DNA from: Flavipsychrobacter stenotrophus
GTDB lineage: Bacteria > Bacteroidota > Bacteroidia > Chitinophagales > Chitinophagaceae
Direction: 5' to 3'
Length of the DNA stretch: 22,382 nt
Assembly (NCBI GenBank): GCA_947379685.1
Contig: CANCOG010000016.1
Coordinates: 1 to 22,382, forward strand
Below, one piece after another: positions 15,538-22,382 of the stretch. Below the pieces are notes generated by a model. The model did no database searches. It saw only the letters and a list, made by a program, of their open reading frames with translations, and was not told the DNA's origin. The first letter of the stretch is position 1; each line of letters starts with the position of its first letter. The position numbers were made by a program, and so were the translations under genes.

Positions 15538-16779
15538 CTATACTCCCCTAAACACCACAATAGAATTATGTCCACCAAAACCAAAGGTGTTGTTCATAGC
15601 TATTTTTACCGGCTTATTAATTGCCTGGCGGGTGATGATGTTCATACCTGCTGGTATTTCAGGGTCAAGGTTTTCAGTGTTTATAGTTGGCGGAATGATG
15701 CCGTGGTTAATGGCCTTGATACATAATATGCTTTCTATTGCTCCGGCTGCACCCAACAGGTGACCGGTCATAGATTTCGTAGCACTAATTGCCAGGTTGG
15801 CAGGTGCCTCACCAAATACTTTCATTATCGCCTTTACTTCGCTGATATCGCCAACGGGTGTTGAGGTAGCATGTGTATTCAGGTAGTCAACTTCGTTTGT
15901 ATTTATGCCAGCTTCTTCCATAGCCAGCTGCATGGCCCTCGATGCGCCAAGCCCTTCAGGGTGCGTGGCGGTCATATGGTAAGCGTCGGCAGTCATCGAT
16001 GCACCAATCACTTCGGCATAAATGCGGGCTCCGCGCTTTTTGGCGTGTTCGTACTCTTCGAGTATTAATGCGCCAGCACCTTCGCCCATGACAAAACCTT
16101 CGCGGGCAACATCAAATGGCCGTGAAGCTGCTTCAGGATTATCATTACGGGTGGACATCGCCTTCATTGAGGTAAATCCACCAACAGAAGCTTCGGTAAT
16201 AGGAGCCTCAGAACCACCTGTAACAAACACCTTAGCCTTACCCAGCCTGATGTAGTTAAAGGCGTCCATTATAGCAGTGTTTGATGTAGCACAAGCAGAA
16301 ACGGCCGTATAGTTAATACCCATCAGCCCGAATTTTATAGAGATCATTCCTGAAGCCATATTGGTAATGAGCCTGGGCACAAAGAACGGACTAAACCTTG
16401 GTGTTCCGTTTCCTGTAGAGTAAGCTCTTACTTCCTCTTCAAAGGTGGCCATGCCACCTTGCCCTGACCCCCAAATGACACCTATATCAAAAGGATCCAT
16501 AGAGGGAATATCGAGCCCACTATCAGCCAGTGCTGCCGCTGCAACATAAATTGCATATTGAGTAAACGGGTCGCTTCGTTTTATCTCGTTCCTATCGAGA
16601 TATGTTTCAGGAGTGAAGCCCTTGAGCTCGCAAGCGAACTGGCTTTTAAACAGATCAGGATTGAATTTGGTGATGCGCGCAGCGCCACTTTTACCAGCTA
16701 CTGCATTTTCCCATAATTCGTTTACATCATTGCCAATTGGGGTTAATGCACCCAGCCCGGTCACAACTACTCTTTTCAT
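15538..16779 (-). CDS. fabF: Beta-ketoacyl-ACP synthase II (FabF-type)
   Basis: Condensing enzyme of fatty acid elongation, decarboxylating malonyl-ACP and joining it to acyl-ACP. 413 residues, the full length of FabF. The catalytic triad is complete: Cys163 in VSACATSNTA, His303 in NTHATSTPVGD and His340 in KSMTGHLLGAAGA. The closing NNTFGFGGHNSIVVF motif is present. No acp, fabG or other fatty-acid genes adjoin it. Instead it follows a TetR-family gene by 4 bp, so this is probably a regulated, second FabF-like enzyme (membrane lipid adjustment or pigment/polyene synthesis) rather than the housekeeping copy. That role is inference. Confidence 0.92.
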   Translation of the reverse strand: MKRVVVTGLGALTPIGNDVNELWENAVAGKSGAARITKFNPDLFKSQFACELKGFTPETYLDRNEIKRSDPFTQYAIYVAAAALADSGLDIPSMDPFDIGVIWGSGQGGMATFEEEVRAYSTGNGTPRFSPFFVPRLITNMASGMISIKFGLMGINYTAVSACATSNTAIMDAFNYIRLGKAKVFVTGGSEAPITEASVGGFTSMKAMSTRNDNPEAASRPFDVAREGFVMGEGAGALILEEYEHAKKRGARIYAEVIGASMTADAYHMTATHPEGLGASRAMQLAMEEAGINTNEVDYLNTHATSTPVGDISEVKAIMKVFGEAPANLAISATKSMTGHLLGAAGAIESILCIKAINHGIIPPTINTENLDPEIPAGMNIITRQAINKPVKIAMNNTFGFGGHNSIVVFRGV

Positions 16780-16783
16780 AATT

Positions 16784-17335
16784 CTATTTAGTTATATCCT
16801 TGATTATAGTTTGTTTTATTGTTTCAAAATCCTGTTCGTCAGTCAGTCTTGTCAATTGCAAAGATGCAAGCATATTGGTAATGATCATCAATGCTTTTGT
16901 ACGGGGTACGACAGAAAATGCAAAAACACCCCTCGCCTGCCCATCCGCCAAAATATCGGTGACCCAGTTCAGTATTTTATCGACCAACTGTTTCAAATAT
17001 ACTTTCAGTTCTGGGTCAACCGTTTGCAGGTCACTGGCCAGTGATCCGACCAGGCATATCCTGCCCTCAGCCTTTGTTGAAGTATAGATGGACAAATAAA
17101 CATTAATCCGTTCTGTCGGTTCTTTGTCCGCAGAATCGGCCATCATTTCTTCCAGTTTGGCTAAATACTCATTTACTACTGCTATCCCAAGGTCGTTCTT
17201 CGTTGGAAAATGATAATGAACAGACGCGTTTTTAATACCCAGAGCTTTTGAAATATCATAAAAACTAAACGCATTAAACCCTTTCTCACGAATGAGTTCG
17301 TCTGCAATTTTTATAATTTCGCTCCTGGTCGACAT
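16784..17335 (-). CDS. TetR/AcrR-family transcriptional regulator
   Basis: 183-residue repressor-type regulator starting at ATG 17335 (MSTRSEIIKIADELIREKGF). A TTG four codons upstream is also in frame, but it falls within the predicted -7 box, so the ATG is preferred. The N-terminal helix-turn-helix is classic (ISKALGIKNASVHYHFPTKN, about residues 28-47). The remainder is helical ligand-binding and dimer domain with no recognisable ligand signature. It is immediately upstream of, and probably co-transcribed with, the FabF-type ketosynthase, which is its likely target. A CTAC-N3-GTAG dyad lies between the promoter elements, suggesting autoregulation. Confidence 0.9.
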   Translation of the reverse strand: MSTRSEIIKIADELIREKGFNAFSFYDISKALGIKNASVHYHFPTKNDLGIAVVNEYLAKLEEMMADSADKEPTERINVYLSIYTSTKAEGRICLVGSLASDLQTVDPELKVYLKQLVDKILNWVTDILADGQARGVFAFSVVPRTKALMIITNMLASLQLTRLTDEQDFETIKQTIIKDITK

Positions 17336-17344
17336 AACGGAGAG

Positions 17345-17375
17345 CAAATGTACCTACCAAGTAGTAGATAGACAA
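17345..17375 (-). promoter_or_regulatory. TetR-gene promoter with internal dyad operator
   Basis: On the minus strand TTG (complement of 17373-17375)-N20-TACATTTG (complement of 17345-17352), an exact TAnnTTTG. The dyad CTAC (17354-17357)-CAA-GTAG (17361-17364) lies in the spacer. The -7 box ends 9 bp before the ATG at 17335, so the transcript would have almost no leader. Confidence 0.5.
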
Positions 17376-17400
17376 ATATTTTATGAGTTTTTTTAGGCAC

Positions 17401-17433
17401 AAAAAAACCAGTGCCCTTTTTACAGAACACTGG
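17401..17433 (-). terminator. Intrinsic terminator after the second type IX cargo gene
   Basis: On the minus strand CCAGTG (complement of 17428-17433) pairs with CACTGG (complement of 17408-17413) across a 14-nt loop, followed by seven T (17401-17407). It begins about 48 bp after the stop at 17482. Confidence 0.8.
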
Positions 17434-17481
17434 CTTCATCCATTCAACAAGTAAACCTAAAAAACAAAGATACTGAAAAGT

Positions 17482-18666
17482 TTACTGGGTTACAGCAAAC
17501 TGTTCTGTGGCGATATTCTTGTTTTTATCATTAAAAATATTAACTATATAATTCCCATTGACCAACTTACCGTTAAATGGAATATTAACGATACCATTGT
17601 GGATTGTTACATTACCGGCCAGAACAGTTTTGCCTGTAATGTCAGCTATCATATAAGTAGTAGGTGCCAAAGAAGCATCAGTAAACATCAGGTTAATTTC
17701 GCTACCATTCGAAGGATTTGGGAAGAGTACGGTAGAATAATTACCATCATTTAGGTTATTCACACCTGCATTCGAAGTAACAATACCATCGGTGAGTATA
17801 AACTTACCCGACGGGTTCGAGAAGGTAGGGTCAGTTCCGTAGAAAAACGACATCAGGTAGTTGTATGAACCCTTCTTATAGAAATTATACCTGTAGGTTG
17901 TATCTGTGGTCTGCCCCTGTGAAACATGGAATGCACCCAGAATAGTTGACGGCGCTGGAGCTCCGCTGAGATAGAAGCTATCGACCGCATACTGGGATAT
18001 CTTGTCCATGAGCACATCGTACATCATACTTGGCCCCGAGGCTGTATATACACGTACTTTACCCCAGCCTACTACAGTATCATTCCGATGGAAATAGAAA
18101 ACATGCTGACCAGGAGTATTAGAGTAGGTTGCAGCTGTGAGGTTAAAATTAATTGCTTTACGGCTCACCGTACTCCAGGCACTATTTGCCGTGAATGGAA
18201 ATTTCACGTAGGTGCGCTGCGCGCTCATTATTGCCCTTTGTGCAGGGAAATACAATGTATCAGTTGCGGTTCCGGTGAATGTACCCAAGCCATAAGCCTG
18301 AGCCAAAACATCGTAGCCGGCTTCTTTTACATTGCTCGAATTAAAATCGATCTCGCTATAATAATTGTAGTAAAATCCCGGAGTAAGCGTCTTGCTGTTC
18401 AACAGGTAGACATCAACACCGGCATTGGTAAAGAAAGTGTCAGTCTCTGCAACATACGTATTTGTGGTTGCCGTACCCGAATATCCGCCATAGTTCCACA
18501 AAACGTTCGTACCGGCAGTTGGGTTTGGTGCCGTGCTGGTGGTAATATCCAACAGGTTGTATGCAGCGGTCGGCACCGGCATATCCGTTGAATTAATAGT
18601 GATCGCTTGTCCAAATGCTACCGATGCGAACGGCAAAAGAGCAAAGAGTGTAGAGATTTTTTTCAT
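17482..18666 (-). CDS. Secreted protein with type IX (Por) sorting domain, unknown function
   Basis: 394 residues. Signal peptide MKKISTLFALLPFASVAFGQ, cleaved around residue 20. Residues 25-310 form a beta-rich region (WNYGGYSGTATTNTYVAETD, FPFTANSAWSTVSRKAINFN) that I cannot assign to a family. It has no evident catalytic motif. Residues about 315-394 are a type A C-terminal sorting domain (VLFPNPSNG, DITGKTVL, GNYIVNIFN), so it is exported by the type IX system and attached or released at the surface. It is monocistronic, with its own near-leaderless promoter and terminator. It lies directly downstream of the two-component pair on the same strand, which could control it. Confidence 0.88.
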   Translation of the reverse strand: MKKISTLFALLPFASVAFGQAITINSTDMPVPTAAYNLLDITTSTAPNPTAGTNVLWNYGGYSGTATTNTYVAETDTFFTNAGVDVYLLNSKTLTPGFYYNYYSEIDFNSSNVKEAGYDVLAQAYGLGTFTGTATDTLYFPAQRAIMSAQRTYVKFPFTANSAWSTVSRKAINFNLTAATYSNTPGQHVFYFHRNDTVVGWGKVRVYTASGPSMMYDVLMDKISQYAVDSFYLSGAPAPSTILGAFHVSQGQTTDTTYRYNFYKKGSYNYLMSFFYGTDPTFSNPSGKFILTDGIVTSNAGVNNLNDGNYSTVLFPNPSNGSEINLMFTDASLAPTTYMIADITGKTVLAGNVTIHNGIVNIPFNGKLVNGNYIVNIFNDKNKNIATEQFAVTQ

Positions 18667-18671
18667 TTATA

Positions 18672-18700
18672 CAAATTTAATCGTGAATAATAAGGTGCAA
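18672..18700 (-). promoter_or_regulatory. Near-leaderless promoter of the second type IX cargo gene
   Basis: On the minus strand TTG (complement of 18698-18700)-N18-TAAATTTG (complement of 18672-18679), an exact consensus match. The box ends only 5 bp before the ATG at 18666, so transcription would start at or next to the start codon. Confidence 0.55.
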
Positions 18701-18727
18701 ATATCCTTCATGTATACCCTACTAACA

Positions 18728-18745
18728 ATAGTGGTTAACCACTAT
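18728..18745. promoter_or_regulatory. 18-bp perfect palindrome between response regulator and cargo gene
   Basis: ATAGTGGTT (18728-18736) is the exact reverse complement of AACCACTAT (18737-18745). It is centred about 70 bp upstream of the predicted transcription start of the cargo gene, a position typical of activator sites. It is also 29 bp past the stop of the response-regulator gene, but no T-tract follows, so a terminator is less likely. Confidence 0.6.
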
Positions 18746-18774
18746 ATCGGCAAAAACTAAGGTAAAGCATTGGC

Positions 18775-19422
18775 TTACAATAGTTCTTTGTATGCCAATG
18801 CAAATTTCATTAGAGAATTTTTACCCTCAAGTTTAAATTTCCTGGCAATGTTGGCACGGTGGTTATCTACCGTATTGGCACTAATGAACAGATTTTCGGC
18901 AATATCATGCGACGTCTTATTACGTGCAATTAATTTCAAGATCACTTTTTCTGTCGGTGTAAGTGTCGCATACATCTCCTGAACCTTTGCGGGCAACTGA
19001 TTCATAGCCTGGTGATCGATCAGGAATTTTTCAATTTGCGGACTAACATATTTACGTCCCTGTCGAACTGACTCTATACATTTTACCAACTCATCCACCG
19101 CATTATCCTTGAGCAGATATCCGTCCACACCATTATTCATAGCATCTTCAAAAAAATGCCTGTCCTTATGCATGGTGAGGATAATAAAACGAGTAAAGTG
19201 TTTTTCAGCCAAAACCTTCCTGCATACATCTAGGCCTGTAAGTATGGGCATATCCACATCCAGTATAGCAATTTCAGGAATCGTGCTCACAATCAACTTG
19301 TAGGCGTCAAGGCCATCAGAGGCTTCTCCCGAGACTACAGCATCGGCCATACCGGTGATGATCTCCTTTATCCCCATCCTGAAAATTGGATGGTCGTCGG
19401 CAATTACAATCTTACACTTCAT
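18775..19422 (-). CDS. NarL/FixJ-family response regulator (REC-LuxR HTH)
   Basis: 215 residues, the standard length. The receiver domain (1-120) has acidic Asp9-Asp10, phospho-acceptor Asp55 in AILDVDMP, switch Thr in IILTMHKD and Lys in GYLLKDNA. The output domain (about 150-212) is a LuxR-type helix-turn-helix (LTPTEKVILKLIARNKTSHD, FISANTVDNHRANIARKFKL). The start ATG lies inside the end of the kinase gene (11-bp overlap), so the two are translationally coupled and form a cognate pair. Target genes are unknown. The palindrome at 18728-18745 just downstream is a candidate site. Confidence 0.94.
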   Translation of the reverse strand: MKCKIVIADDHPIFRMGIKEIITGMADAVVSGEASDGLDAYKLIVSTIPEIAILDVDMPILTGLDVCRKVLAEKHFTRFIILTMHKDRHFFEDAMNNGVDGYLLKDNAVDELVKCIESVRQGRKYVSPQIEKFLIDHQAMNQLPAKVQEMYATLTPTEKVILKLIARNKTSHDIAENLFISANTVDNHRANIARKFKLEGKNSLMKFALAYKELL

Positions 19423-21178
19423 GATTTTTCGGGATTGTTATGGTTATTTTGGTGCCGGCGTCTGACGTTTCCAGGTCCATCTTGCCATTGAGCATTTTGG
19501 CCCTTTCCTCCATATTGAGCAGCCCAAACGAACGTTGTGCCTTTTCCTCCAGTATTTTTTTATCAAAGCCCTTTCCATTGTCGATAATGGTGAGCAAAAT
19601 CTTGCTTCCTGTGTGTTCTCCTGTAATCCTGACAGCCTTTGCGCCGGCATGTTTTATAACATTATTTATACACTCCTGTATCACCCTGTAAAAATTGATC
19701 TTCGCCTCCTTCGATAATAGCGGTTCAATTTCTTCCAGATCGCTGCTTACAAAAATACCCGTCGCTTCCGATACTTTTTCAGCAAGTGCATCAACTGCCG
19801 CTGCAAGCCCGTATTTTTCCAACTGATTGGGGTAAAGATCCTTTGATAAATTACGAACATCATCAATGGTAGCAGCTATTGCCTCCATTACTGGCGCTAA
19901 TTGTTCGCTTGCGGGCTGGCGGGCCAGCTGATTTTTGATAAACAGAATATTCTGCCCAACACTATCATGTAACTCCCGGGAAATCCGCTGGCGTTCGGCT
20001 TCCTGATTACTAATGAGCGAGCGCGAAAAAGCTATTTGCATGTTCTTTGTTTTCCGCTGAAGCCAGGTAAGCAAACCAGATACAATAAGCGCCAGAAGCA
20101 ATACAGAACTCACTATAATTGCATTACGCTGCCAAACTCGCTGCCTCAGCTTCTCCACAGCAATTGCCTTATCTTTTTCGAGTAGTGTTATCTGGTTTTG
20201 TTTTTTATCCAGTTCGTAGACCGAAGTCATGGCCGCTATCTTATTATCATACTCCTTCCTGAAAACTGAATCCTTAAGGGCCAGATAAGTTTTATGTGCA
20301 TCTAATGCCTTCTTAAAATTACCTGTACTTTCTTCAACAACTGCCAATAGCTTATAGTATTCAAACAGCCAGTCATTAGAATTGATAGCCGTCGCATACT
20401 TAAAAGTTTCGGCAAGGTACTTTCTCGCTGGCGTCCACTGCTTCATGGCAACGTAAAGCTCTGCTATATGTTCGTTTACAGCCGTTTTGCGGTAGTTGCT
20501 CTGGAAACCTTCCGGGTAATTAAGCATATCGAGCAGGTAGGCAAGCGACTGCTCATTTTTACCCATGTCGAAGTAAATATTAGAAAGATTATCAAGGCCG
20601 AGAACAATTTTAGTCTGATCATTGATCTGCTTTGCTGCCTTCAGGTTATTTTCAATGATCGAAATACCCTTTTGGTGCTCCTGGGTCGCAAGGCAGTTGA
20701 ATCCGAGCTCATAGTTTGCTATTATGGTGTCACTGCAGTGATGCGAGCTTATATACAGTGCCTTGGACTTTTCTAAAAATTCATTGCTTTGCTTGTAATC
20801 TCCGAGGGTCTGGTAAACCATGCCCATCCTGTAGAGTATTTTTGCTTCAAACGCAACTTCATTTACACGTTCAGCAATATGCAAGGCATCAAAATAGGCG
20901 CTGAGAGACCTATCTAAAACACCCAGTATCGCGAGACATTCTGCTTTGTTAATTCCCGCTTTTACGATCAATGTATCATTGGCGAGCAACTTAGCAATTT
21001 CCAACTGTCGCTGGCTAATCGAAAGCCCCTTAGTGGGGTTGTTTTCCCCTTCTATTTTATACAGCGAATCCAGACTATTAAATACTGTAGCGCTGTCTTT
21101 TACCTTAAAGCCGGCAGTTGCACAAAAAGGAACAATGCAAGCAATCAGCTGAAAAAAATAAAACCTGAACTTCAACAT
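19412..21178 (-). CDS. TPR-containing sensor histidine kinase (NarX/HisKA_3 type)
   Basis: 588-residue membrane sensor starting at ATG 21178 (MLKFRFYFFQLIACIVPFCA). The frame extends 11 codons upstream to a GTG, but the ATG leads straight into the signal peptide. After the signal, residues about 35-315 are helical TPR repeats predicted to lie in the periplasm (e.g. LYRMGMVYQTLGDYKQSNEF, GLDNLSNIYFDMGKNEQSLA). A coiled segment (KKQNQITLLEKDKAIAVEKL) precedes one transmembrane helix (about 353-373, IIVSSVLLLALIVSGLLTWL). The kinase part has the H-box ERQRISRELHDSVGQN (His404), N-box QECINNVIKHA, and G-boxes DNGKGFD and SFGLLNMEERA. All catalytic motifs are intact. The signal sensed is unknown. 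It is encoded upstream of its regulator with an 11-bp overlap. Confidence 0.93.
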   Translation of the reverse strand: MLKFRFYFFQLIACIVPFCATAGFKVKDSATVFNSLDSLYKIEGENNPTKGLSISQRQLEIAKLLANDTLIVKAGINKAECLAILGVLDRSLSAYFDALHIAERVNEVAFEAKILYRMGMVYQTLGDYKQSNEFLEKSKALYISSHHCSDTIIANYELGFNCLATQEHQKGISIIENNLKAAKQINDQTKIVLGLDNLSNIYFDMGKNEQSLAYLLDMLNYPEGFQSNYRKTAVNEHIAELYVAMKQWTPARKYLAETFKYATAINSNDWLFEYYKLLAVVEESTGNFKKALDAHKTYLALKDSVFRKEYDNKIAAMTSVYELDKKQNQITLLEKDKAIAVEKLRQRVWQRNAIIVSSVLLLALIVSGLLTWLQRKTKNMQIAFSRSLISNQEAERQRISRELHDSVGQNILFIKNQLARQPASEQLAPVMEAIAATIDDVRNLSKDLYPNQLEKYGLAAAVDALAEKVSEATGIFVSSDLEEIEPLLSKEAKINFYRVIQECINNVIKHAGAKAVRITGEHTGSKILLTIIDNGKGFDKKILEEKAQRSFGLLNMEERAKMLNGKMDLETSDAGTKITITIPKNHEV

Positions 21179-21554
21179 AGGAACAAGGAACAACCATAAG
21201 TAAAAAGTCACTCAGTCTTAGCCCGTTCAACTAGTTCACAGGCAGGATAGTATTGACAATATTAACCCTTTTGGGTGAAATTTCAATGAAGGGCTAAACA
21301 CCTACAGTTGCATAAAACCGGGTCCCTATGCTACATTCAATTTACAAATTGCCTTACGTCATTGTTTTGAAAATTTAATAGAAATTTTGTCGTAAACATC
21401 CCCTTACTCAGTCACGTTTACACCCTCACTAAGCCGGTTTCCACTGGTAATTTTGTCTTGCGAAAAAATGCCTGCACCATGCGGCAGCACTTACTTACCA
21501 GACTGAAATAAAATAAGAATTTATACCTCTCAGCATGCTTTTCGAAAAAAATAT
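21179..21554. other. Intergenic region upstream of the kinase gene
   Basis: Noncoding stretch between the divergent kinase and ArsR-type genes. I find no good TTG-N17-23-TAnnTTTG on the minus strand for the kinase. Only short palindromes occur (TATTG-a-CAATA near 21250, AACTAGTT near 21230, TTTTCGAAAA at 21539-21548), none clearly placed. I see no gene. Confidence 0.4.
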
Positions 21555-21600
21555 TTGCGTAACCGAACAGTTACACATACATTTGTAACCGATTGGTTAC
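21555..21600 (+). promoter_or_regulatory. ArsR-gene promoter flanked by two palindromic operators
   Basis: TTG (21555-21557)-N20-TACATTTG (21578-21585) is a consensus Bacteroidota promoter. Operator 1, GTAACCGAACAGTTAC (21559-21574), sits in the spacer. Operator 2, GTAACCGATTGGTTAC (21585-21600), overlaps the -7 box end and the start region. They share GTAACCGA and GTTAC ends, with centres 26 bp apart. A further half-site GTAAC lies at 21612-21616 next to the ATG. Autorepression by the ArsR-family protein is the obvious reading. Confidence 0.7.
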
Positions 21601-21617
21601 TTAATTGACCAGTAACA

Positions 21618-22001
21618 ATGAGAAGAGATGTATTTCAGGCAATAGCCGACCCAACCCGACGAGCAATTATCAACATGGTTGCACATGAATCTTTAAACCT
21701 GAATTCAGTAGCCGAACATTTTGATGTGAGTCGCCCTGCAATATCAAAACACATAAAGATTCTGACAGAATGCGGCCTTATAATTATAAAACAAAAAGGG
21801 CGGGAACGATTTTGTGAAGCAAAGTTGGAGCCACTTAGTGAAGTAGCGACATGGGTGGAACAATACAGAAAAATATGGACAGAGCGATTTGATTCGCTGG
21901 AGCTATATCTGAATGAATTACAAGCAAAAAATGCGATAGAAACCAATCATAACCAACCAATAAAAAAGAAGAAAAATGGCAATCACAAACGAACAGAGTA
22001 G
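21618..22001 (+). CDS. ArsR-family transcriptional repressor (SdpR-like)
   Basis: 127 residues. Winged helix-turn-helix of ArsR type: MRRDVFQAIADPTRRAIINM opening, recognition region SVAEHFDVSRPAISKHIKIL (about 30-49) and wing IIIKQKGRERFCEAK. The metal-binding ELCVCDL motif of true arsenic or zinc sensors is absent, so it probably responds to something other than metal. This subgroup is commonly paired with SRPBCC proteins. The tail is rich in Lys and Asn (IKKKKNGNHKRTE) and overlaps the next gene by 26 bp, giving coupled translation. Two near-identical palindromes around its promoter point to autoregulation of both genes. Confidence 0.93.
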   Translation: MRRDVFQAIADPTRRAIINMVAHESLNLNSVAEHFDVSRPAISKHIKILTECGLIIIKQKGRERFCEAKLEPLSEVATWVEQYRKIWTERFDSLELYLNELQAKNAIETNHNQPIKKKKNGNHKRTE

Positions 22002-22382
22002 CAGTACCGCTGGCCGGGAACTGATAATGACGCGCACCATTGATGCACCAAGGGAACTGGTGTACAAGGTATGGACCGACCCTCAACATGTAGCCCAGTG
22101 GTGGGGCCCCAATGGGTTCACCAATACCATAATAGAGATGGACGTTCGCCCGGGGGGAACATGGTTATATACTATGCATGCCCCCGACGGCACTGACTTC
22201 CCTAACAAAATTGTTTACTCCGAAGTGGTAAAGGCAGAAAGGCTCGTTTATGTACATAGTGACGGCAGCGAAAATGACCCCAAACAGTTTGACGTAACGA
22301 TCACCTTTGAAGCGGAGGGAAACAAGACTAAGCTGACCATGAGATCCTTGTTCGGGTCTGCTGAGACGCTGAAAATGCTGAT
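21976..22382 (+). CDS. SRPBCC/AHSA1-domain protein, 3' end outside window
   Basis: ATG at 21976 (MAITNEQSSSTAGRELIMTR) is open to the window end, 135 codons visible. It is a START-like helix-grip fold of the activator-of-Hsp90-ATPase (AHSA1) family: MTRTIDAPRELVYKVWTDPQ, QWWGPNGFTN, RPGGTWLYTMHAPDGTDFP, VTITFEAEGNKTKLTM. Family members are about 145-165 residues, so roughly the last 20 are missing. These proteins bind small hydrophobic ligands in a deep pocket; the ligand here is unknown. It overlaps the ArsR-type gene by 26 bp and is almost certainly co-transcribed and co-regulated with it. Confidence 0.92.
   Translation, partial: MAITNEQSSSTAGRELIMTRTIDAPRELVYKVWTDPQHVAQWWGPNGFTNTIIEMDVRPGGTWLYTMHAPDGTDFPNKIVYSEVVKAERLVYVHSDGSENDPKQFDVTITFEAEGNKTKLTMRSLFGSAETLKML

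Overview
The window reads as chromosomal DNA of a Bacteroidota bacterium, most likely a Chitinophagaceae-like member of the class Chitinophagia. Three signs support this. Two secreted proteins end in a type IX secretion (Por) sorting domain. Several genes are preceded by the Bacteroidota promoter pattern TTG-N17-23-TAnnTTTG. The gene families, such as a TPR-type histidine kinase with a NarL-type regulator and an ArsR/SRPBCC pair, are typical of the group. No rRNA, tRNA, insertion sequence or CRISPR array was seen.

Layout. 1-3146 (minus strand): the N-terminal half of an acyl-CoA carboxylase beta subunit, then an inositol-monophosphatase-family enzyme 3 bp downstream of a TolC-type outer-membrane channel. 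3438-8222 (minus): a very large secreted protein built from an IPT/TIG domain, seven FG-GAP/VCBS repeats, about twelve Ig-like modules and a sorting domain, closed by a clear terminator. 8713-9537 (plus): a small Cys-rich exported protein with a structured leader, an intrinsic terminator, and a single-domain rhodanese. 9572-9697 (minus): a 41-residue ORF. 9818-14598 (minus): a two-gene, NAD-linked, molybdenum formate dehydrogenase module consisting of a NuoE-NuoF fusion diaphorase and a Cys-type catalytic subunit with a NuoG-like N-terminus. The two genes are separated by 335 bp that hold a 28-bp perfect palindrome, a promoter and a strong hairpin.

14913-15502 (plus): an overlapping VapBC-type toxin-antitoxin pair. 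15538-17335 (minus): a TetR-family regulator followed 4 bp later by a FabF-type ketosynthase, with a small dyad inside the TetR promoter. 17482-18666 (minus): a second type IX cargo protein with a near-leaderless promoter and an 18-bp palindrome upstream. 18775-21178 (minus): a two-component pair, TPR histidine kinase and NarL/LuxR regulator, overlapping by 11 bp. 21618-22382 (plus): an ArsR-family repressor overlapping an SRPBCC/AHSA1 protein that runs off the window, with two palindromic operators placed around the promoter.

No clearly unprecedented multi-gene system is visible. The most distinctive signals are regulatory: the inter-fdh palindrome and 5' hairpin, the palindrome between the response regulator and the secreted-protein gene, the tandem ArsR operators, and the paired hairpins in the leader of the Cys-rich exported protein. 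Promoter and operator calls are read by eye and are inference.
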